DNA from: Sphingomonas ginsenosidimutans
Lineage (GTDB): Bacteria > Pseudomonadota > Alphaproteobacteria > Sphingomonadales > Sphingomonadaceae
Assembly (NCBI RefSeq): GCF_002374835.1
Contig: NZ_NWVD01000013.1
Coordinates: 1-55,295, forward strand
Direction: 5' to 3'
DNA length: 55,295 bases
Each line of letters opens with the position of its first letter. Within the stretch, counting starts at the first letter, position 1. The position numbers were made by a program, and so were the translations under genes. The notes under the pieces were generated by a model. It did no database searches. It saw nothing but the letters and a program-made list of their open reading frames with translations, and was not told the DNA's origin. Below are positions 18,869-27,956 of the stretch, piece by piece.

Positions 18869-19522
18869 TTATTCGGGTTCTGTCGCGCGTGAAGTTCGCA
18901 CCCCCGTCAGGCGACGTCGGACGAACCATATTGCCGCCAGCACGATCGCGCCCAGCAGGAACAGGTCGATCTTGTGAAACCAGGCCGACAATCTCGGGTC
19001 TGTGTTCCAGCGGCTCCCGAGTACCTGGCCGGCATAGGCCAGCCCCAGGCACCAAGGCAGTGACCCTATGAAGGTGTATAGGTGAAAGCGCAGCAACGGC
19101 ATCCGGGCGATCCCCGCAGGCAGCGCGATAAACGAGCGGATGCCCGGCAACATCCGACCTATCAGAACAGCCGCACCGCCGAAGCGCTCGAAAAACCGTT
19201 CCGATCGGTCAAGATCCTCGGGTGTGAGCAAAAGCCAGCGTCCGTAACGCTCGACCATGGGACGACCACCGCGGCGCCCCGCCTCATAAGCAAGAGCTGA
19301 TCCGAGATTACAGCCAACTGCTCCCGCAATCGCTACCAGCCACAGGTCCAGGCGACCGGTCGAGACCAGATAACCGCTAAACGGCATGATGATTTCAGAC
19401 GGCAGCGGGATGCAGGCGCTTTCGAGAGCCATCAAACCGATGATGCCAATATATCCGGTCGCAGCGATCACGGCGACGATCCAGCCCGCCAGCGTCGCGA
19501 TGAGATTGCTTAGCCCATTCAT
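18869..19522 (-). CDS. DedA family membrane protein
   Basis: A 217-residue polytopic protein. Hallmarks are ESACIPLPSEIIMPFSG (re-entrant segment with the conserved acidic residue), the cytoplasmic ERFGGAAVLIGRMLPGIRSFIALPAGIARM, and several membrane helices. DedA proteins include lipid flippases, some recycling undecaprenyl phosphate, and affect membrane homeostasis and resistance to cationic peptides. It lies 98 nt downstream of a PAP2 phosphatase on the same strand, at the end of the PepSY-RND operon, suggesting a membrane-lipid task linked to that efflux system. Confidence 0.9.
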   Translation of the reverse strand: MNGLSNLIATLAGWIVAVIAATGYIGIIGLMALESACIPLPSEIIMPFSGYLVSTGRLDLWLVAIAGAVGCNLGSALAYEAGRRGGRPMVERYGRWLLLTPEDLDRSERFFERFGGAAVLIGRMLPGIRSFIALPAGIARMPLLRFHLYTFIGSLPWCLGLAYAGQVLGSRWNTDPRLSAWFHKIDLFLLGAIVLAAIWFVRRRLTGVRTSRATEPE

Positions 19523-19620
19523 TTTGATGTCCTTGGCGCTTCAGTTTTCTTGCGCAAATGTGCGTCGACGCTCGTTGGCAGCCGCGAAATGACCGCAAGC
19601 GTCGTTTCCTCGATCATGCG

Positions 19621-20319
19621 CTAACGGAGAGACGGCCAGCTGCTCGGCGCGGAATTCAGGTTATTGGTCCAAACAAAAATCTGCGTCACGATGGCGGTCC
19701 AGCCCAAGCCGATAGCCCAACCAGCGGCCACGTCCGTCGGCCAGTGGACGCCTAGAATGATCCGTGAAGCCCCGATTGCAAAAATCAGCAACATGGCAAC
19801 GGAAGTTGCGACAGTCGCTCGACGACCTCGACGGGCCTGCGCAGCCATGACGATCGCTAGCGAGCCATAGACGAAAGCGGAGTCCATGGCGTGCCCGCTC
19901 GGGAAGCTAGCCGTTCGAACATCGACAAGATGCGCGACAATCATCGGCCGGGGCCGATCCACGAGTGCCTTTAAAACGCTGACGATAATCGCCCCACCTG
20001 CGGCCGTGCTCGCAAGATAGGCACACAACCGCCAGCGTTGCCTGCTCGCTAGATATGCGAGCCCGATCGCGGTCACGATCCACAAAGTGAGGTTGTTACC
20101 CATCATGGTCGCACCGTGGGAAGCCACGATCAGCGGACCATGATCGCCGGTGCGCTCGCGCACCCACACGAGAATGGCCGCATCGAAACCCGTCACCCGG
20201 CCTGTGGCGAAGAGCGACGCGGCGACGAGTAGAAGCCCTGCGCCCAGCGCGAGCAGTGAGCCCCCGTAGAGTATCCGCATGGGGACAGTCACCCGACTTA
20301 TTCCATTTGGTCCCGTCAC
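19621..20319 (-). CDS. PAP2-superfamily lipid phosphatase
   Basis: A 232-residue membrane phosphatase with all three catalytic motifs: KALVDRPRP (117-125), PSGH (140-143) and SRIILGVHWPTD (185-196), the last two facing the periplasm. Relatives dephosphorylate phosphatidate, phosphatidylglycerol phosphate or undecaprenyl pyrophosphate. The ATG overlaps the stop of the beta-propeller gene, so it is translated with it. A second Met (residue 14) could also be the start. Together with the downstream DedA protein it could form a lipid-carrier recycling pair. Confidence 0.9.
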   Translation of the reverse strand: MTGPNGISRVTVPMRILYGGSLLALGAGLLLVAASLFATGRVTGFDAAILVWVRERTGDHGPLIVASHGATMMGNNLTLWIVTAIGLAYLASRQRWRLCAYLASTAAGGAIIVSVLKALVDRPRPMIVAHLVDVRTASFPSGHAMDSAFVYGSLAIVMAAQARRGRRATVATSVAMLLIFAIGASRIILGVHWPTDVAAGWAIGLGWTAIVTQIFVWTNNLNSAPSSWPSLR

Positions 20320-21326
20320 GCCGGCTTCACGACCAGGACCTTGAACGTGCCAAGCGTTGCGACCGGGCGGGCACCAGGTTTGGCTGGCAGGCCAAACGAT
20401 GCTGTCGGCAAGTAGATCGCACCGCTATCTGGATCGAGCGCACCCGTCCGTGCACCCACCGCAGTCTTGATACGGCCCACGCGCTTCACGACGGTGCCCT
20501 CAAGAGACAGCACGTCCAGCACTCCGTCCTTGCCGCAGGGAATGAATGCCAAGCGACGCTGCGGATCCAGAATCACGGCATCCGGGCCTGCGCCGATGTC
20601 GACCAGCTGCGAAAGTTTGTGGTTCGAGCCCGTGACGATGGCCGCCTTGCCGTTGGCACACGCGGCAATCAGGCGATCCGTTTTCGCGTCATAGGCAAGG
20701 CCAGATGGCTCGGCGCACCCTGGCAAGGCGATCGGCGCAGCGGCTGTGCCACGCCGCACGTCGACGACCTCCATCTCGTTTGCGTCCTCGTTGTTCACGA
20801 ACAGCGTGCCGTCCGGCGTCAGCGCGGCATATTCAAGGCCCGGCTTGAGCTGCACAGTGCGCAAAGTCCGCATCGCTGCCGTGTCGATGATCGATACCGA
20901 ACCGGCCTTGGCATTCATCACGAAGCCAGTTTTGCCGTCAGGCGAGACGATCGCAGCGTCAGGTTTTTTGCCGACCGTTACACGACCGAGTTCGCGACCA
21001 TCGGAGGTTGAAAGAAAGCGGACCGAGGCATCGTCGCCGCTCGTCGCCATGAGCCGCCCGCCGGGAAGCGGTACGACCGCATGACCGTGCGCGATCGTGC
21101 CGATCGATCCGACTGCCCGCTCACCTCTGGTGTCGATGACGGTGACCGATGTCGACCGGGCGATGAAGAGGCGGTGATCGACTGGATCAACGCGGGCATA
21201 GTCCCATCCCCCGCCGTCCGGACCGGAAATGGTAGCCGCGACGCGATAAGCTGGCGTCGGCGGGGCAGCCCCCGCCGCAGCGAAGGAGGTCAGCGCCAAG
21301 GTAGCAGTCGTCAGTACCCTCTTCAT
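20316..21326 (-). CDS. YncE-like periplasmic beta-propeller protein
   Basis: A 336-residue secreted protein with a Sec signal peptide (cleavage probably near AAGAAPPTPAYR). It is composed of repeated blades of the form DPVDHRLFIARSTSVTVIDTRG, the YVTN/YncE propeller pattern. No catalytic residues can be assigned; YncE-type proteins are thought to bind ligands in the periplasm. Its ATG overlaps the stop of the RND pump, and its own stop overlaps the PAP2 start, so it is an integral member of the operon. Confidence 0.85.
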   Translation of the reverse strand: MKRVLTTATLALTSFAAAGAAPPTPAYRVAATISGPDGGGWDYARVDPVDHRLFIARSTSVTVIDTRGERAVGSIGTIAHGHAVVPLPGGRLMATSGDDASVRFLSTSDGRELGRVTVGKKPDAAIVSPDGKTGFVMNAKAGSVSIIDTAAMRTLRTVQLKPGLEYAALTPDGTLFVNNEDANEMEVVDVRRGTAAAPIALPGCAEPSGLAYDAKTDRLIAACANGKAAIVTGSNHKLSQLVDIGAGPDAVILDPQRRLAFIPCGKDGVLDVLSLEGTVVKRVGRIKTAVGARTGALDPDSGAIYLPTASFGLPAKPGARPVATLGTFKVLVVKPA

Positions 21327-24300
21327 TGTACAGTTCCTTGTGCTGGAATGGCGGGATCATGGTCGGAATGCGGTAGGGTCAGCCGAACGAGGATCGGCAT
21401 TGCCAGGAGGACGAGCGGATATTGCAGCAACAGCCCGGCGATGATCGCGATCGCCAGCGGCTGCTGGATGCCTGAGCCTTGGCCGATCGCCAGGGCGAGC
21501 GGCAGGAGCGTCAGGATCGCCGCAAACGTCGTCATCGTGATCGGACGCAGGCGGTTGCGGCTTGCCTCGCGCGTCGCGACGACGGGCGGCATGGTGTGGC
21601 AGAGTTCCTCGAACTCGGAGACGTAGAAGATCGCCATCTCGGTGCCGATGCCGATGATCATCGTCATGCCCATCAGCGCCGTGATGTTGAGGTCGACGCC
21701 GGCGAGCCACAGGGCGGTGAACACGGCCGTGGTCGACAGGAGCGAGCAGCCGATGATGATGACGGGCAGCCAGAACCGCCGGTAAAGCACAAGCAGCAAC
21801 ACCAGCTCGGTGACGAGCGCTGCGCCGAACACCTTGATGAGGCCGGCGAAGGCGATCTGCTGCTGCTGATAGAGACCGCCCAGCTCATAACGGATACCGG
21901 GTGCCAGCACGCCTGGCTGGTCGAGGGCCTTCGTCACGTCGCCAACGGCAGCACCGATGCCGCGTCCCTGAATGCGACCGGTCACGGCGACCATCGGTTC
22001 CAGGTTCTCACGGGCGATCTGCGGTTGTCCGACGACTGCCTCGATGGACGCGACACGCGACAGCGGGAATAGATGGCCATCAGTGGCCCGGATGGGCAGC
22101 TGCCCAAGCCCGGCCTGGCTGATCGTCATCGCCTGCGGAAGCCGGACGCGCACGTCGATGGCCTTGTCGGGTCGGGCAAGGGTTGTGGCGACAGTGCCGC
22201 TCAGGGCGGTCGACAGCTGTGTCTCGACGTCTGCGGGCGCGACCCCTTCCACGCCGGCGCGAACCGGGTCGACCCGGACGTCGAGTGCGTCACCTGCGAG
22301 TTGAACGCCGTCCTTCACCTCGACCACGCCATCGATCTTTGCGATCAGTGCAGCGACCTTCTTGGCTTGGGCATCGAGCACGGTTGGGTCGGACGAGTAG
22401 AGCTTGACCTCGATCGGCTGCGGAACGGCCGTGAGATCACCGATCAGATCCTCGATGAGTTGCGCGACCTCGACTTGGACGCCCGGCACCTTGACCCCGA
22501 TCTCGTCCGCGACGCTGGCAGCCACTTTCTCGGTCGGGCGACTGTGGTTCGGCTTCAGCCGGACGAAATAGTCACCGTGATAGCTCTGACCGAGATCACC
22601 GCCGAGGCCAGTGCCGAGCCGCCGCGAGAAGGTTAGCACCTCCGGATTGGCGGCAAGCAGACGGTCGATCTGGCCGACCTGACGCCCGCTCTCATCCAGC
22701 GACGTGCCGGGCGAAGTGTAATAGTCCATGACAAAGCCGCCTTCGTCGACCTTCGGCATGAAACCTGTCGGCACCTTGGAATAGCCGATATAACCGATTG
22801 TCAGGAGCGGCACGAGAATGACAAGTAGCAACCAGGGCCGGGCCGACAGGCGATCAAGGCCCTTGTCATGGACCACGGCAAGCCGCCCCTCACCGGCGAC
22901 ACCGGGATCCTTCCATGTGCGAAAGTCCACCAGCCACCTCACGAGGACCGGCACGACGAAAGCCGTCATCGCCCAGGAAATGGCAAGTGCCGCCGCCATC
23001 GTCACTGACAGCGCCCTGGAGAAGGCACCGGTGACCCCGGTCAGGAATGATAGCGGCACGAACACGATCAGCGTCGCGAGGCTCGATCCGGTCAGCGGTG
23101 CCATAAACTCACGCGCGGCCGGGATGACCGCGGCATTGCCAGCGACCTCCCCATCCGGTCTCACCTCGCCAGCGCGGCGGGCGATATGCTCGACCATCAC
23201 GATGACGTCGTCGATCAGCAATCCGACTGCGGCGGCGATCCCGCCGAGGGTCATGATGTTGAAGCTCATGCCGAGGATGCTCAGCACCAACACCGTGGTC
23301 GCCAGCGTTGCCGGCACGACGATGATGGCGACGAACGTGACGCGCCAGCTGCGCAGGAACAGGAGGAGCACCAGCGCGGCGAGCACGAGGCCGATCAGTA
23401 CCGCGTCACGAACGCTCGCGACCGATTGGGTCACCAACTCGCTCTGGTCGTACCAGTTGACGAGCTTTACCCCGGCCGGCAGCCTCACACTCGCCAGCTT
23501 CGCCTGCACTTGCTTTGCGATCTGAACCGCGTTGCCGTCCGGCTGTTCGTAGATGTTGAACAGCACCGCAGGCTTTCCGTCTTCGACGATCCGCTGCCAG
23601 ACGGGCACGGCACCGGTCTGCACGGTTGCGACATCCCGCACCCGAACGACCCCTGCCGGGGCCGCCTTGACGACGATGTCACCGATCTGCGCAGCGCTGG
23701 CGACACTGCGATCGGCAATCACGAGCGAGAGTCGACCACGATCCTGGACCTGCCCGACCGCACTCAACACGTTGCCGTTGCGGATGGCGGTCGCAAGGTC
23801 CGCCATCGCCAGGCCGTAGCTCGCGAGCCGTTGCGGGTCCGCGAGCACCTCGACCTCTGCGGTGTCACCACCCTGCACACCGACCTTCGCAAGGCCGGTG
23901 ATCGAGGACAGCAGCGGGGTAATCTGAAGTCGTGCGAAGTCCTGGAGCTGAGCTGGATCCGCCGTGTCGGATACCAGCGCATAGGAGATGATCGGAAAGA
24001 CGGTCGGGTCCATCCGGCGGACATTGTACTGCGTGCCGGCAGGCAGCGACGGCAGGATACGGCCGACCGCGGTATCGACGAGCAGCGTGCTCGCGATCAT
24101 GTCGCGCCCCCAACCGAAGTCGATCGAGATCTGCGCGGTCCCGCGCGCCGTCTCGGAACGGACGTTGTTGACGCCAGGGATGGCGCGGATCGCCTCCTCG
24201 ACTGGACGGGTAACGGTCAGCGCGGTCTGATCTGCGGGACGGCTCCCGGAATCGAGATCGACGACGACCCGCGGAAACGATACCTGAGGGAAGAGCCCGA

Positions 24301-24397
24301 TCGGCAACGACAACGCTGCGACGATTCCCGCTAGTGCCAGCGCCAAGCCGACAAGGACGAAGGCGCGCGACTGGGTGCGGAGGAACCGCTCGAGCAT
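21323..24397 (-). CDS. RND efflux pump (AcrB superfamily, HAE-like)
   Basis: A 1,024-residue pump beginning MLERFLRTQSRAFVLVGL. TM4 reads AAVGLLIDDVIVMVEHIARR, the GxxxDD type. The C-terminal half ends in LLLQYPLVLLAMPILVRL. It resembles a divergent group between the HME and HAE types; the periplasmic porter loops are complete. TGATG overlap with the adaptor stop and an overlap with the propeller gene fix it in the operon. The substrate is not evident; the PepSY leader and neighbouring lipid enzymes hint at an envelope-directed compound or cation. Confidence 0.88.
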   Translation of the reverse strand: MLERFLRTQSRAFVLVGLALALAGIVAALSLPIGLFPQVSFPRVVVDLDSGSRPADQTALTVTRPVEEAIRAIPGVNNVRSETARGTAQISIDFGWGRDMIASTLLVDTAVGRILPSLPAGTQYNVRRMDPTVFPIISYALVSDTADPAQLQDFARLQITPLLSSITGLAKVGVQGGDTAEVEVLADPQRLASYGLAMADLATAIRNGNVLSAVGQVQDRGRLSLVIADRSVASAAQIGDIVVKAAPAGVVRVRDVATVQTGAVPVWQRIVEDGKPAVLFNIYEQPDGNAVQIAKQVQAKLASVRLPAGVKLVNWYDQSELVTQSVASVRDAVLIGLVLAALVLLLFLRSWRVTFVAIIVVPATLATTVLVLSILGMSFNIMTLGGIAAAVGLLIDDVIVMVEHIARRAGEVRPDGEVAGNAAVIPAAREFMAPLTGSSLATLIVFVPLSFLTGVTGAFSRALSVTMAAALAISWAMTAFVVPVLVRWLVDFRTWKDPGVAGEGRLAVVHDKGLDRLSARPWLLLVILVPLLTIGYIGYSKVPTGFMPKVDEGGFVMDYYTSPGTSLDESGRQVGQIDRLLAANPEVLTFSRRLGTGLGGDLGQSYHGDYFVRLKPNHSRPTEKVAASVADEIGVKVPGVQVEVAQLIEDLIGDLTAVPQPIEVKLYSSDPTVLDAQAKKVAALIAKIDGVVEVKDGVQLAGDALDVRVDPVRAGVEGVAPADVETQLSTALSGTVATTLARPDKAIDVRVRLPQAMTISQAGLGQLPIRATDGHLFPLSRVASIEAVVGQPQIARENLEPMVAVTGRIQGRGIGAAVGDVTKALDQPGVLAPGIRYELGGLYQQQQIAFAGLIKVFGAALVTELVLLLVLYRRFWLPVIIIGCSLLSTTAVFTALWLAGVDLNITALMGMTMIIGIGTEMAIFYVSEFEELCHTMPPVVATREASRNRLRPITMTTFAAILTLLPLALAIGQGSGIQQPLAIAIIAGLLLQYPLVLLAMPILVRLTLPHSDHDPAIPAQGTVQ

Positions 24398-25437
24398 CAA
24401 CGGCTCCGGACGGCATCGCCGTCGGTGACCTGATAGGCACCGGCGACGATCAGCGGGATACGGGGGGACAGGGCGCCATCCACGACGTCGCCCGCGTCCG
24501 ACGACAGCCTGATAGTGACCGGCACCGCCTTGGCTTTGCCGCTCTGCACCTGGAATATTTTCGGGCTGCCACCGGCGGTCACGACGGCCGCGTGCGGCAC
24601 GACCCATCCGTTGACCGCGCCGGTGCGGATGTCGACCTGCATAGGCTCGCCCGGGAGGAGTGCGCCCGCAGGGAAGGATAAGTCGACGTCGACCATCTTG
24701 GTCACGGCATTCAACGCGCCGTCGACCCGCACGACGCGACCTTCGATCGTACCGCCGCCCGACAAGCGCTTCAGCGACGCCGCTTGTCCGACAACGACCG
24801 CGCCGCGCTGCGACGGATCGATCCCGACGGTGACGACGATCCCGCCCGATCGCGCGACCGTTAGGATGGTCGCGCCCGCTGCGGTGCGGTCACCCTGGGC
24901 AACCGCGACGGCGGTGACGATGCCCGCAAACGGTGCCACGATGGTATGGACAGGGGTGCCAGCCCCCTCGGCGCGCAGCGCAGCGAGAGAGGTTCGTGCG
25001 TCGGACACCGCCTTGTCCGCCTGCACCAGCTGATCGGTTGTCGCGAGCTGCTGCGCGAGCAGCTGCGCCGTGCTGGCGCGCGCCTTCTGCGCTGCGGCGA
25101 GAGCGCTCACCGCTTGTGCGTAGGTGCTGCGCGAAGTCGGCGCCGTGACAAATATAGCAAGAGCCTGTCCGGCCTTCACGGCGCTGCCTGGGGCGACGAA
25201 CAGCCGCGTCACCTGGCCTGGCTGCGCTTCATTGAATGTCCGGGTGCCGATCTCGGAAGGCGCCACGGAGCCATAAGCCGTGACGATCGCCGGTAGCGCA
25301 CCCTGGCGGGGTGCGACGGTGTTGACGAGAACGCTGGGCGTCGGGGTATCGCTGGCATCCGGCGCGGGGGATCCGCTGCTGCAAGCCGTGACCAAAAGCA
25401 GAAGCAGAGCAGCAGATATTCTCGGATGAGGCGGCAT
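24397..25437 (-). CDS. RND periplasmic adaptor lipoprotein
   Basis: A 346-residue membrane-fusion protein with lipobox (LLLVTAC) followed by a Ser/Pro/Asp-rich linker. It then has a biotinyl-lipoyl half (GQVTRLFVAPGSAVKAGQAL), a helical hairpin with STAQLLAQQLATTDQLVQADKA, the second half-motif VAPFAGIVTAVAVAQGD, and beta-barrel domains. The ATG at 25437 is preferred because it overlaps the upstream stop in TGATG, like the next junction; a GTG one codon earlier is also possible. It links the pump at 21323-24397 with the outer-membrane factor at 25437-26783. Confidence 0.87.
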   Translation of the reverse strand: MPPHPRISAALLLLLVTACSSGSPAPDASDTPTPSVLVNTVAPRQGALPAIVTAYGSVAPSEIGTRTFNEAQPGQVTRLFVAPGSAVKAGQALAIFVTAPTSRSTYAQAVSALAAAQKARASTAQLLAQQLATTDQLVQADKAVSDARTSLAALRAEGAGTPVHTIVAPFAGIVTAVAVAQGDRTAAGATILTVARSGGIVVTVGIDPSQRGAVVVGQAASLKRLSGGGTIEGRVVRVDGALNAVTKMVDVDLSFPAGALLPGEPMQVDIRTGAVNGWVVPHAAVVTAGGSPKIFQVQSGKAKAVPVTIRLSSDAGDVVDGALSPRIPLIVAGAYQVTDGDAVRSR

Positions 25438-26783
25438 CACCGACCGCTCCCCGCTTGTTCGGCGGACAAGTCGATCGTCGGCAGGCCCGCGCCGACCAGC
25501 GTCTGTATGGCGATCTGACGATCGAACAGCGCGAGTTCCAAGGTCATGATCTCCTCTTCCTTGGCGAAGCGGTTAGAGACGAGGTCGACATAGCCCCGCT
25601 CGTCGATGTTGGAGGCGCCGAACGCCGCCTGTGCCCGGGACGCGGCGATGCGGGCGGCAGGCAAATCGCGACGCGCGATCGCCAGTTGCGCCGCGAGCTG
25701 CTCATATTCGCGCAGCAGCGCGCCGACCGTACCGGTAGCGGCCGCTAGCCGCGCAGAATAATCGGCTTGAAGCTGCGCCCGCGTCGCCCGCGCGATCGCG
25801 ACATTGCCCTGGTTGCGATCGAAGATGGGCAAGCCGACCTGCACGTTCGGCCCGCCGTTGATGACCTTCGAACTGTCGCTCGACGCGGAACCGCCAAGGA
25901 TCAGGTCAGGAAACTGCGACAGGATCGCGACGCGCAATTGCTCGTCAGCGGCTGCATAGCCGAGGCGCAGTGCGAGCAGGTCGGGCCGGCGATCAGGCAG
26001 CGTCGCAAGCCCTGCGCGGATCGCGGCGGGGTTAAACGGCGGGAGGTCGGGCGCGGTCGCAAGCGGCACGACCGCATCGGGTGTCAAGCCCAGCAGGGCG
26101 TTCAGCTGGTGCCGCTGCGATAGCAACGTCTGGTCGAGCGTGTTGAGCGACGTGCGCGCCGCCTGAAGAGCGACACGGTCCGGGGCGACGGTGACGAGCG
26201 TCACGGTTCTGGCAGCGAGGGCGCGCTCGAGCTTGCCGTTGCGATCGGACAGGAGATCGTAGGCCGCGACATAGGTCGGGCGGCTGCGCGTGCCGATGAT
26301 GATGTCGGTGGCAAGCTGGCGCGCCTGCCCGGCGACCTGCCATTCCTGCCAGACGAGATCAGCCGCAACTTGCCGGGTGCTGGCAGTGGCAGCGCGGCGT
26401 CGCGCGCGATAGGTGACGAGGCTCTTGATGTCCTGTGCCACTCCCAGATTCCAGGCCGGGACGGTGCCTGCCCCCGAAAGCAGAGGCAGGAAAGCGCCCG
26501 ACAGGGACGGATTGGCGAGGATCGAGGCTTGCGTCGCCTGCCCCTCGGCAATGCCCCGCTTCAGGCGCGCCGCGCGAAGATCCGGGTTGTTTGCCAGCGC
26601 CAACGTCACGACGTCACTGACTGATAAGGCTCCATGATCTTCCGCGGCACCCTGCAGCGCGCCGACAGACGGCGCGAGCGGTATGTCTCGCGTGAGCGGA
26701 AGCGCGGTGTAATGCGCGCATCCCGCCAACAACGCTGCAAGCAGAATGGGCAGGACGCCCTTCCTGATCCCCCTGATCAACAT
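25437..26783 (-). CDS. TolC-family outer-membrane factor lipoprotein
   Basis: A 448-residue outer-membrane channel with lipobox LLAGCAHY near residue 22. OEP repeats begin LSVSDVVTLALANNPDLRAARLKRGIAEGQ, a classic TolC-family opening, and a second repeat follows DRRPDLLALRLGYAAADEQL. It is the second gene of the PepSY-RND operon, 59 nt after the PepSY gene. It would supply the exit duct for the RND pump downstream. The start could also be a Met a few codons further in. Confidence 0.88.
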   Translation of the reverse strand: MLIRGIRKGVLPILLAALLAGCAHYTALPLTRDIPLAPSVGALQGAAEDHGALSVSDVVTLALANNPDLRAARLKRGIAEGQATQASILANPSLSGAFLPLLSGAGTVPAWNLGVAQDIKSLVTYRARRRAATASTRQVAADLVWQEWQVAGQARQLATDIIIGTRSRPTYVAAYDLLSDRNGKLERALAARTVTLVTVAPDRVALQAARTSLNTLDQTLLSQRHQLNALLGLTPDAVVPLATAPDLPPFNPAAIRAGLATLPDRRPDLLALRLGYAAADEQLRVAILSQFPDLILGGSASSDSSKVINGGPNVQVGLPIFDRNQGNVAIARATRAQLQADYSARLAAATGTVGALLREYEQLAAQLAIARRDLPAARIAASRAQAAFGASNIDERGYVDLVSNRFAKEEEIMTLELALFDRQIAIQTLVGAGLPTIDLSAEQAGSGR

Positions 26784-26842
26784 GCTTCTGTCGCGCCTCC
26801 TGGCCGGTAACGCTGGCCAATGCGTCGGGATCTCGATGTTGG

Positions 26843-27157
26843 TCAGTCCGGGTTTTTGCCTTCGGCAACATTCTCGAGGATCACGCCGCTTCGCGCGTCG
26901 ATTCCGACCTCATAAGGCTTGCCGTGGCTGGTGATATCGAAGGAATAGCGCAGGCCGCTGCCACCCTTCTCCCGTTCCAGCTCCTGATCGGTGATCGTGC
27001 CGGGACGCGCCTTGAGTGCGGTCTGCCGTGCCGTGGCGAGAGAGACCTTCGCCTGAGCGGCGTATTGGTGTCCCTTCAGTTTCGTTGCTGCCGCAGCGGC
27101 TGTTCCACTCATCGCCGCGACGGACAGCAGACCCAGCATCAATCGCACGTCTTTCAT
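26843..27157 (-). CDS. Secreted PepSY-domain protein
   Basis: A 104-residue protein with a signal peptide ending near GTAAAAATKLKG and a single PepSY domain (VSLATARQTALKARPGTITDQELEREKGG, then YSFDITSHGKPYEVGIDARSGVIL). PepSY domains act as small periplasmic modulators or inhibitors and are common beside two-component-regulated metal efflux operons. The ATG at 27157 is chosen for AAGGAG at 27165-27170 and for the signal peptide. It is the first gene of the operon and diverges from the response regulator at 27282. Confidence 0.85.
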   Translation of the reverse strand: MKDVRLMLGLLSVAAMSGTAAAAATKLKGHQYAAQAKVSLATARQTALKARPGTITDQELEREKGGSGLRYSFDITSHGKPYEVGIDARSGVILENVAEGKNPD

Positions 27158-27164
27158 GACACAC

Positions 27165-27207
27165 ACTCCTTGGGGCAGATTACACCGTGCCCTTCTAGGA
27201 GCGGCAA
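27165..27207 (-). promoter_or_regulatory. Candidate sigma-70 promoter and ribosome site of the PepSY-RND operon
   Basis: On the minus strand TTGCCG (27207-27202) and TGTAAT (27184-27179) are separated by 17 bp, fitting a housekeeping promoter. The predicted start is near 27172, giving a short leader with AAGGAG at 27170-27165 ahead of the ATG at 27157. No clear inverted repeat marks the response-regulator site. Promoter assignment is by eye only. Confidence 0.5.
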
Positions 27208-27281
27208 CCTTCGTCGCGGGTGAGGACAAGATTGATTATGCCCAACTTGCCGTCTCCGGCGCGAAACCGGATCATCAGTCG

Positions 27282-27956
27282 ATGAAGCTCTTGTTGCTTG
27301 AAGACGATGCCGGGACGCGTGAGGACCTGGAGCGCGTGCTGAGCAGCGCAGGCCATGTCGTCGACGCCTGTTCGACCGGGCAGGACGCGATCTTCCTGGC
27401 ATCTTCCAGCGAATACGCCGTTCTGATCCTTGACCGGATGGTGCCGGGCATCGCTGGCCTGCCGGCGCTCAAGGCCATCCGGGCGGCGGGGATACGGACA
27501 CCTGCGCTGTTCCTCACAGCCATGAACGGCGTCGAGGACCGGGTCGAAGGGCTCGAGGCGGGGGCCGACGACTATCTGGCGAAACCGTTCGCGGCGACCG
27601 AACTGCTCGCCCGGATCAATGCGCTCGCGCGGCGCCCCCCGATCTCGGACGTCGCCGCCACGATTGCGGTCGGCGACCTGGTTCTCGACCGCATCCGCCG
27701 CAACGTGACGCGCGCCGGTCAGCGAGTGGATTTGCAAGCCCAGGAACTGAAACTGCTTGAATATCTGATGCTGCACGCAGGCGAGGTGGTGACCCGCACG
27801 ATGCTCCTCGAAAATGTCTGGTCGTTTCACTTCGATCCCAAGACCAACATCATCGAGAGCCACATGAGCCGGTTGCGCGCCAAGGTCGATCGCGGCTTCG
27901 GACGTGAATTGATCCAGACCGTTCGGGGCGCTGGATACCGGATCGATGCGGGTTAG
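27282..27956 (+). CDS. OmpR-type response regulator
   Basis: A 224-residue regulator with a receiver domain (Asp8/Asp9, phospho-acceptor Asp51 in LILDRMVPG, Lys in LAKPF) and a winged-helix DNA-binding domain (TMLLENVWSFHFDPKTNIIESHMSRLRAK). The start is set at MKLLLLEDD because the domain begins there. It diverges from the PepSY-RND operon with 124 nt between the two genes, and its stop overlaps the kinase gene by 11 nt. It probably controls the divergent efflux operon. It is a paralogue of the regulator at 12611-13288. Confidence 0.9.
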   Translation: MKLLLLEDDAGTREDLERVLSSAGHVVDACSTGQDAIFLASSSEYAVLILDRMVPGIAGLPALKAIRAAGIRTPALFLTAMNGVEDRVEGLEAGADDYLAKPFAATELLARINALARRPPISDVAATIAVGDLVLDRIRRNVTRAGQRVDLQAQELKLLEYLMLHAGEVVTRTMLLENVWSFHFDPKTNIIESHMSRLRAKVDRGFGRELIQTVRGAGYRIDAG

